A DNA stretch of 39,353 nt from Acidobacteriota bacterium (GTDB lineage: Bacteria > Acidobacteriota > Terriglobia > Terriglobales > Acidobacteriaceae), in NCBI GenBank assembly GCA_021790655.1, contig JAJYGR010000205.1:1-39353 (forward strand), written 5' to 3'. Under the pieces are notes generated by a model. The model was not told the origin of the DNA. It saw only the letters and a list, made by a program, of their open reading frames with translations, and searched no databases. Positions 34,292-39,353 of this stretch are shown here, one piece after another. Every line of letters begins with the position of its first letter. The stretch's first letter is position 1. The translations under genes were made by a program, and so were the position numbers.

Positions 34292-35644
34292 TCAGGATGC
34301 GAGATGTTGTGACTTTCGAAACGGCAGGACCGTCTGCGGAGAATTATCCTGTTCTCTATCGCTCACAGCTAGCATCGCAATCACTAAAATTGGCCACGCG
34401 CCGAGGGCAGGACGAGAAAATGGGTAATCTACCGATGCATGTACGAATACGGCGACCACGCCTAATCCCCAGATGGAACGAAAAGCAGGACGAACCAGCC
34501 AAATAAATAGCGACGCCATAGCGATAGCGAACGGCAGTCCGCCTTCGGCTCCCCACTGGAGCCAATCACTATGGGCCTGGTTCACAAAAACATCTCCAAG
34601 ATCGATCACGGCATACTGTGGATATACCGCCGACCAGGTCCCAAGCCCAAATCCAAACCAGGGTCGCGCCGCAATCATGTGCAAGGAAGAAATCGCGAAT
34701 TCTCGACGTCCCGCCATCGGATTCGCTTCTGCAAGACGCTGAGAGATCGCTCCCCAGCCTACGATGAGAAGAAAGACCGCTGCCAGGGCAGCCAGTCGGA
34801 GAATGGAGAGTCGATCGATTTTTTTGCTGGTGTTAGCGCGTAAGTAAAAGACCATCAGTACAACCATGACTTCGGTCGTAGCGATGATGAAGCCACCACG
34901 GGACGCACTGACGATCACCGATGCATACAAGGCCGCACTGGCTCCGGCATAGGCATAGGACTTGCTTTTGTCGCTAAGCGCCCCGTATACGGCGATGGGA
35001 AGGATCGTCTCAACAAACGCTGCATAGTGACTGTGGTAGAGGATGGGACCCATAATGGATGCATTGTCGCCATAGCCCGAAGGGAATACGCCGAAAATAT
35101 AACCAGGAGACGCAAATGACTGAAGAATAGCCTCAATGGCCACAATACTTCCAAACCACACCATCGCTGCGCGAAACCACTCTAGCGTATCGGCATCCTC
35201 AAATATGTAGGCACCGATCAGATAGACCGCTAAAAATGTCGTCCAGCGAAGGAGGGCCCGCTCGGTGTCAAACTCATAAACGGTTTTCCCTAGTGCGCTC
35301 TGGAGAATGCCCCAACCGACTGCAAATGCAAAGACGAATAGAGGATAACGTGGAACTCGCCATTCATTGCGCCCGTGTATAAGAACCACCGCCGCGAGCG
35401 CAAAAATCAGAGTTTCAAAAACACTTACAGGCCAATACTCGGGTACCCAAAGGGTGAGAATTGCAAAGGCGAACGACGTCGCCAAGATCACAGCGATTGC
35501 GGAATGTGCACTGGAGCGGCCCTGCGCGAGGGCAGTCCTATTGTTCAATGCCACTGGGCTGAAGTCACAATCTTTATACCGCAGGCAGACCGACTTGCAA
35601 ATTAAATTACGGGATACTGGCCGAAGGGCCGCTGGAGAAGGCAC
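34292..35644 (-). CDS. O-antigen ligase-like protein (Wzy_C family)
   Basis: A 450-residue inner-membrane protein with about ten hydrophobic segments. The periplasmic loop has the signature FVNQAHSDWLQWGAEGG (about 370-386) preceded by PWFGFGLGTWSAVYP, which defines the O-antigen ligase/Wzy_C superfamily. It could polymerise repeat units or transfer the finished chain to its anchor; sequence does not decide. The only long start (GTG 35644) overlaps the FecR gene by 38 bases; a GTG about 90 bases downstream (PVALNN) is an alternative. It is transcribed with fecR and, after a 147-base gap, wza. Confidence 0.86.
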   Translation of the reverse strand: MPSPAALRPVSRNLICKSVCLRYKDCDFSPVALNNRTALAQGRSSAHSAIAVILATSFAFAILTLWVPEYWPVSVFETLIFALAAVVLIHGRNEWRVPRYPLFVFAFAVGWGILQSALGKTVYEFDTERALLRWTTFLAVYLIGAYIFEDADTLEWFRAAMVWFGSIVAIEAILQSFASPGYIFGVFPSGYGDNASIMGPILYHSHYAAFVETILPIAVYGALSDKSKSYAYAGASAALYASVIVSASRGGFIIATTEVMVVLMVFYLRANTSKKIDRLSILRLAALAAVFLLIVGWGAISQRLAEANPMAGRREFAISSLHMIAARPWFGFGLGTWSAVYPQYAVIDLGDVFVNQAHSDWLQWGAEGGLPFAIAMASLFIWLVRPAFRSIWGLGVVAVFVHASVDYPFSRPALGAWPILVIAMLAVSDREQDNSPQTVLPFRKSQHLAS

Positions 35645-36518
35645 CCGATCCGGCTAGCCCCAATACGACGCCCACTGCGGCGACGCCCACAAGGAAAAGA
35701 TCCGAGGAAGTGTTAAACATAGTCCCAATACCCGTACTAACTGGCGAGACGGCCCCTGGCCCATTGTTGCCAGGATTGTTTCCGGGAGTAGTGTTCTGAG
35801 GAGATGCTTGCGAAACATCCACCACGCGGCTGGCACCTGATACGGTTGGCACCACAGAAGAGACCATTCCAATTACTTGTACCGGAATTCCACTGTATGC
35901 AGCCAGATCCGAACCCTGCAATTGGAACGTCAAACCGGACTGAGCATCGGTCAAAACAAAGTGCCCGGCAACCGGACGCAAAACGCCTGCGATCCTGATG
36001 GATGAAGGGGACATATTCTCTTGCGGAGCCGTATCGAAACTAAGTGTCTTGCCCGGTTCAATCCGGGCCACCAAATCGCCAGCAGGGGTGCGAACGTCTG
36101 CCACGGCACTTCGGGCCGCAACCTCCATGTGGGTCCGGTTCAGGATGTCAACCAGCACGACTCCGTTTGGAGTTTCCGAGGAAACTTTCAGCCCGTTCGC
36201 TATGACAGCATGCTTGCCGGCATTGCGCTGCATCGTCAGACCCTGCTCCAGTACCGCATGGTTGCGATAGAGCGTCATTCGTGAATCCGGATTCAACACA
36301 AGCTGAGAACCATCGGCGAGCCGAACTTCAGAACGCACGCCAGAAGTCTGTACGACGCTTCCGTCAAAAAGAGTGGAGTTGCTGCGAATGGCGGAACCAT
36401 CGACCTGTATCTCGCCGTTGGCTGTCACTGTGCCAATTGAGCTTGCGGGAACAGTGGTTGCACCCAGCATGCATGTGCAAGTAAAAAGCGAAACTGCGGC
36501 TTGGATTTTCAGGAACAT
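35607..36518 (-). CDS. FecR-domain envelope protein
   Basis: A 303-residue exported protein. A signal peptide is followed by a FecR-type beta domain (VQTSGVRSEVRLADGSQLVLNPDSRM, then VVLVDILNRTHMEVAARSAVADVRTPAGD), an Asn/Pro/Gly-rich linker and a C-terminal hydrophobic helix (LFLVGVAAVGVVLGLAGSG). FecR domains classically sense outer-membrane transport and act on sigma factors, but no sigma factor is nearby; in polysaccharide loci such proteins may sense or scaffold. A strong ribosome site (GGAGG) precedes the ATG. It is first in the minus-strand export operon and may set its expression. Confidence 0.87.
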   Translation of the reverse strand: MFLKIQAAVSLFTCTCMLGATTVPASSIGTVTANGEIQVDGSAIRSNSTLFDGSVVQTSGVRSEVRLADGSQLVLNPDSRMTLYRNHAVLEQGLTMQRNAGKHAVIANGLKVSSETPNGVVLVDILNRTHMEVAARSAVADVRTPAGDLVARIEPGKTLSFDTAPQENMSPSSIRIAGVLRPVAGHFVLTDAQSGLTFQLQGSDLAAYSGIPVQVIGMVSSVVPTVSGASRVVDVSQASPQNTTPGNNPGNNGPGAVSPVSTGIGTMFNTSSDLFLVGVAAVGVVLGLAGSGAFSSGPSASIP

Positions 36519-36576
36519 TTTTTCCTCCGGCCATGCTCAAACAAAACTTCTACACTCTGATGGACTACAGTAGATA

Positions 36577-36605
36577 AAGATACATAACCATGAACCATAT
36601 TTCAA
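36577..36605 (-). promoter_or_regulatory. Predicted promoter of the fecR-led operon
   Basis: On the minus strand TTGAAA (36605-36600) and TATCTT (36582-36577) are separated by 17 bases, a good sigma-70 layout. They lie about 60 bases ahead of the fecR ATG within the divergent gap shared with the TPR gene. The gap 36519-36790 holds no gene. Confidence 0.45.
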
Positions 36606-36759
36606 CCTCATTCTTTGTTTCTTTTCAAACTTTTCCCGCACAAAGGTAACCAAACATGCCATGACTCCATTGGAGCAGAAACTGTTGGGATTGATTGTCT
36701 AGGAGTCGCGAGGCACATTAGACTCATTTCTAGCCCCAGATCGACCAGCAGTCGAGGAT

Positions 36760-36789
36760 TGATTGGCAGGAATCTGATTGGCAGGAATC
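36760..36789 (+). repeat. Perfect 15-base tandem repeat ahead of the TPR gene
   Basis: TGATTGGCAGGAATC occurs twice without interruption (36760-36774 and 36775-36789), ending one base before ATG 36791. Each copy contains GCAGGAAT, which can serve as a weak ribosome site, so the repeat number could change translation of the TPR gene. It may also be a simple replication slippage scar. Confidence 0.7.
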
Positions 36790-36790
36790 G

Positions 36791-38086
36791 ATGTTGGCAG
36801 CGAGTGAAATCGCCATGAATTTCCATGAAAAGCCCGGGTTTCTGCGCCATCCGCTGAAACTTCTGGGAATTGGCTGCGCCGTTGCTGGGTTCGCGCTCGC
36901 CATGACATGGACGCTACGGATCGGCGCGGCCGACATGTATTTTCAACGACATACACTCGCCGATACAGAAAAAGCGATCCGTCTCACCCCCAGCCGCGCC
37001 GACTACCAGGAACATCTTGCCGGATACTTACGCGACGTAGATGGGCAACGAGCAACCCAGGCGCTACAGCACGCCGTCGCGCTCAACCCATATGACGCCA
37101 ACGCCTGGATCCAATTGGGTCTCATTGATGAGGCGGGAAATCGCTTGACAGATGCCAGCCGATGCCTGCATCAGGCGGCCCGCATCGATCACACCTTTCT
37201 TCCTGCCTGGTCTTTAGCAAACTTCTATTTTCGCCAAAATAATCCCGACCAATTCTGGTACTGGATCCATGAAGCGTCGCGTCTCGTTCCCGAGGACGCA
37301 TCCCCTCTGTTCCGCCTATGCTGGCATTTTACCGATGACGCCAATGAGATCGGGAAGCAACTTGATGTCAACCGTCCCGACATGCAGGCCCAGTATATAA
37401 ATTTCTTGATCTCAGAAAACCGAATGGCCGCTGTGGGACCTGCCGCTTTGCGTCTGGCCGCCAGGAATCGGAGCCAGGACACTGCCTTGCTCTTGAATAC
37501 TTCGGACTGGCTCATTTCGCAACATCAGGCAACGGCAGCTCTCAACATATGGAACCTTATGGCCGAACAGCATCGCATTCCGTTCCACGCGATCCATCCA
37601 AGATCGAAGCCCGCAGTCACCAACGCCGACTTCATCCTTTCGCCTACGTCCATCGGTTTCGATTGGCACCTTCCAACCGTGACTGGCATCAATGCCTCGC
37701 AGGAGAACGACCATGGCGGTCTTCGACTGGAATTTTCCAGCGATCAACCCGAGTCCGTAGAAATTTTGACGCAGGTGCTTGCCGTTCAGCCCAGCACCGC
37801 GTACAACTTTATGTTTGACTACTCCACTTCGGGCATCGCCCCGGGGACTGGATTGACTTGGAGCGTTACCAACTTAGGAACAGGCAGCGTCCTCGCCACC
37901 TCCGATAGTCTGTCCGCTGATAAGGGTACCATTGGCCATTTGGACTTCACGGTACCAGCGGACTCCAAATTTGTCCGTGTTTTGCTTGTCTATCAGCGGG
38001 CGCTCGGAACCACTCGCATTGAAGGCTCCCTTGTCCTACATAAAACGGGCCTGGCAACTGCGGGCTCCAGCAAAACAGAACAATAA
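36791..38086 (+). CDS. Membrane-anchored TPR protein
   Basis: A 431-residue protein with one N-terminal membrane helix (about 27-46, LLGIGCAVAGFALAMTWTL) and a periplasmic TPR region (about 55-210: ADTEKAIRLTPSRADYQEHL, ALQHAVALNPYDANAWIQLG, CLHQAARIDHTFLPAWSLAN). The C-terminal 150 residues are beta-rich with TVTGINASQENDHGGLRLEFS, similar in look to jelly-roll carbohydrate-binding modules. It is divergent from the fecR-led operon. TPR proteins in such loci scaffold polymerases or exporters; this role is inferred. ATG 36815 is an alternative start. Confidence 0.82.
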   Translation: MLAASEIAMNFHEKPGFLRHPLKLLGIGCAVAGFALAMTWTLRIGAADMYFQRHTLADTEKAIRLTPSRADYQEHLAGYLRDVDGQRATQALQHAVALNPYDANAWIQLGLIDEAGNRLTDASRCLHQAARIDHTFLPAWSLANFYFRQNNPDQFWYWIHEASRLVPEDASPLFRLCWHFTDDANEIGKQLDVNRPDMQAQYINFLISENRMAAVGPAALRLAARNRSQDTALLLNTSDWLISQHQATAALNIWNLMAEQHRIPFHAIHPRSKPAVTNADFILSPTSIGFDWHLPTVTGINASQENDHGGLRLEFSSDQPESVEILTQVLAVQPSTAYNFMFDYSTSGIAPGTGLTWSVTNLGTGSVLATSDSLSADKGTIGHLDFTVPADSKFVRVLLVYQRALGTTRIEGSLVLHKTGLATAGSSKTEQ

Positions 38087-38123
38087 GCAGAAAATTAGAG
38101 TTGTGCTGCCCGCCAGCCCAACG

Positions 38124-38145
38124 AATTGTTTCGGCCCGAACAATT
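38124..38145. other. Hairpin after the TPR gene
   Basis: AATTGTTtCG-GCC-CGAACAATT forms a stem of nine pairs with one bulged T, 38 bases after the TPR stop. No T run follows, so it is at best a weak or factor-assisted terminator. The rest of the 38087-38271 gap shows no gene. Confidence 0.4.
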
Positions 38146-38271
38146 GCTACGAAGGCAGAGTAGGTGACAGCCTTGCGCTGAACATAGTTCCCTGATTCGC
38201 CAACCCGGAAACTGGCCCACGCCTCTTCTCTGCAATTCGGAAGCGCGCGTCGCAGAATTGCAGCTTTGCTG

Positions 38272-38712
38272 TTACTTCTTGAGACGTACATCAAACGGAT
38301 ACAAGAAAGTCTCGGATATGCGAAATCTCGCAACATCGGCGTGCAACGGATTGAAGAGAAAATTTGTCGTTTCCGGCACGATGGCGCTTGGAATTTGCAG
38401 CAGAGCAGACCGGTTTTTTCGTAGCCAACCAGTGCCCAAATCGCGGGTCGTTTCCTGGTTTGTCCGCCAGTCCTGCGGCAGGCCGTCCGGCTTCAGGGTC
38501 GTGACCTTTACATCCGGCCCTTCGATGCGGAGCAAGGTGAATTCCGGCGGCATATCATTCGCGCTGGTATGGACGCAGACCTCCAGCAACGCCGAGGCCG
38601 GAGTCTCTGCCAGATAAACAACAGGCTGTCCCGCGTAGTGCCAGCGGCCCGGCGCTTTCAGTCCGCCCACTCCGCTGAGATCGCGATGACGGCTGATTCT
38701 CCAAAGAATCAT
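38272..38712 (-). CDS. RES-domain toxin
   Basis: A 146-residue RES toxin. These enzymes resemble ADP-ribosyltransferases and stop growth by destroying NAD+. Visible family residues: Arg in LWRISRHRDL, GRWHYAG with PVVYLAETPASALLEV (Tyr and Glu), and the Ser-Pro-rich end LLQIPSAIVPETTNFLFNP. Length fits the family. The ATG lies directly against the antitoxin stop. The pair is on the minus strand and isolated from the glycan genes. Confidence 0.93.
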   Translation of the reverse strand: MILWRISRHRDLSGVGGLKAPGRWHYAGQPVVYLAETPASALLEVCVHTSANDMPPEFTLLRIEGPDVKVTTLKPDGLPQDWRTNQETTRDLGTGWLRKNRSALLQIPSAIVPETTNFLFNPLHADVARFRISETFLYPFDVRLKK

Positions 38713-39132
38713 TTAGACGAACATGCCCTCGTCAATCTGAATCAGCAATTCGTCTACGATCCGGCTGCCCGTGTCTGTATTCAACAAGGAAAGTGGCGTG
38801 CGTCCATCCAGTCGAGCATGAGGCTTGCGCAACCAGGCCAGAGCGCGCTCGCGGCTGCCATAGACCGATTCGGCTAGCGACAGAACGCGGATCGCGCGCA
38901 GTACTCGGTCGGATTCTTCCACCGTCAACTTTTCGCGGCGGGAGCGGCGATGCTGGAGCGTTCGCCGAGGGATAATGACTGCATCAATCTCCACCTGCTG
39001 TAGACCAAGCGCAATCAGCCGCTTGATGACCGTCGGAGCAAGCTGCCCTTCGACGATGCGAAGAATCTCCGTCTCCGTCGCCGGAGGCTGCAAGCCGAGC
39101 CAATCTCCGATCTGTATATGGGCTACGTTCAT
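38713..39132 (-). CDS. Xre/MbcA/ParS-type antitoxin of the RES toxin
   Basis: A 139-residue antitoxin. The N-terminal half resembles a degenerate Xre helix-turn-helix; the C-terminal half is the MbcA/ParS toxin-binding domain (DUF2384) with ESVYGSRERALAWLRKPHARLDGRTPLSLLNTDTG split by loops. It neutralises the RES toxin and probably represses the operon. I prefer ATG 39132 (GGGAGA about nine bases upstream) to ATG 39162. Order antitoxin then toxin, with zero spacing, is normal for this family. Confidence 0.92.
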   Translation of the reverse strand: MNVAHIQIGDWLGLQPPATETEILRIVEGQLAPTVIKRLIALGLQQVEIDAVIIPRRTLQHRRSRREKLTVEESDRVLRAIRVLSLAESVYGSRERALAWLRKPHARLDGRTPLSLLNTDTGSRIVDELLIQIDEGMFV

Positions 39133-39233
39133 GGCAAAAATCTCCCATCTACAGTATGCCATGTATTGCCTGGCAAAATGTTAATCGGCGATTCGCGAGC
39201 GCGGCGATAATACAAGTGGCCCGCAGTCAGGTG

Positions 39234-39353
39234 CTAGTGTAGTGTCTCCAGCAAGGCTTTACCACGGTTGACCTTTTGAATGATGTGGTCTGCGGATTTT
39301 GTCCAGACGAAAGGCTTTGGCGTTTGGTTATTGCGCTGGATGTAATCGGTGAT
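39234..39353 (-). mobile_element. IS630-family transposase, C-terminal end cut by window edge
   Basis: The reverse strand from the window edge reads in one open frame for 39 residues to a stop at 39234-39236: IQRNNQTPKPFVWTKSADH, then IIQKVNRGKALLETL. This is the usual C-terminus of IS630-type transposases (PKPFVWTK). The start lies beyond the window, so completeness is unknown. No inverted terminal repeat could be assigned between this stop and the Xre gene. The ORF is absent from the supplied track because it is open at the edge. Confidence 0.85.

Noticed and set aside
38087-38271. Intrinsic terminator after the TPR gene
   Set aside because: A stem is present at 38124-38145 but there is no T run, so I list it only as a hairpin.

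Overview
The window looks like the chromosome, or a large replicon, of an Acidobacteriota soil bacterium, probably family Acidobacteriaceae (Granulicella/Terriglobus/Edaphobacter type). This rests on overall gene style: a membrane protein with a 'YSKMSDDELL' type N-terminus, a FecR/Wza/Wzc/O-antigen-ligase layout, and a MobF relaxase beside a P-type secretion system. No rRNA or tRNA is present to prove it. No CRISPR array or integrase was found.

Region 1 (1-16.3 kb) is a conjugative or integrative element. At the left, two minus-strand genes (a three-helix membrane protein and a PD-(D/E)XK nuclease-like protein) abut a virB9/trbG that keeps only its C-terminal domain. The type IV secretion genes virB10, a small lipoprotein, trbJ (virB5), trbL (virB6) and trbF (virB8) follow in one tight series. 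A PIN-domain toxin-antitoxin pair on the opposite strand interrupts it. After a 600-base gene-free, hairpin-rich stretch come ssb and the virB11 ATPase, two small unknown genes, a repeat-rich gap that is the best oriT candidate, and a processing set: a MobC-like accessory protein, the VirD4/TraG coupling ATPase and a 905-residue MobF relaxase-helicase. A second PIN toxin-antitoxin pair closes the region. VirB4, VirB3 and VirB2 are not in the window, so the transfer system is either split across the left edge or defective.

Region 2 (16.3-38.1 kb) is a surface polysaccharide/glycan locus, mostly on the minus strand. Genes for a WbpM/PglF-type dehydratase, a DegT-family aminotransferase, a PglD-type acetyltransferase and a GT4-PglC fusion are contiguous and partly overlapping. 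Together they can make a diacetylbacillosamine-like sugar, load it on undecaprenyl phosphate and add the next sugar. An asparagine-synthase-type amidotransferase, three further glycosyltransferases, a Wzx flippase, a plus-strand Wzy-like polymerase, a Wzc-type tyrosine kinase/chain-length protein, a Wza-type exporter, an O-antigen ligase-like protein, a FecR-domain protein and a divergent TPR protein complete it. A 161-base MITE-like element with TA ends lies between two of these genes.

Region 3 (38.2-39.35 kb) holds a RES/Xre toxin-antitoxin pair and the C-terminal end of an IS630-family transposase cut by the window edge. The most notable items are the structured stretch before ssb, the oriT-like repeats, the complete bacillosamine-type cassette with its fused enzyme, the long G/C runs inside glycan genes, and the MITE-like element.
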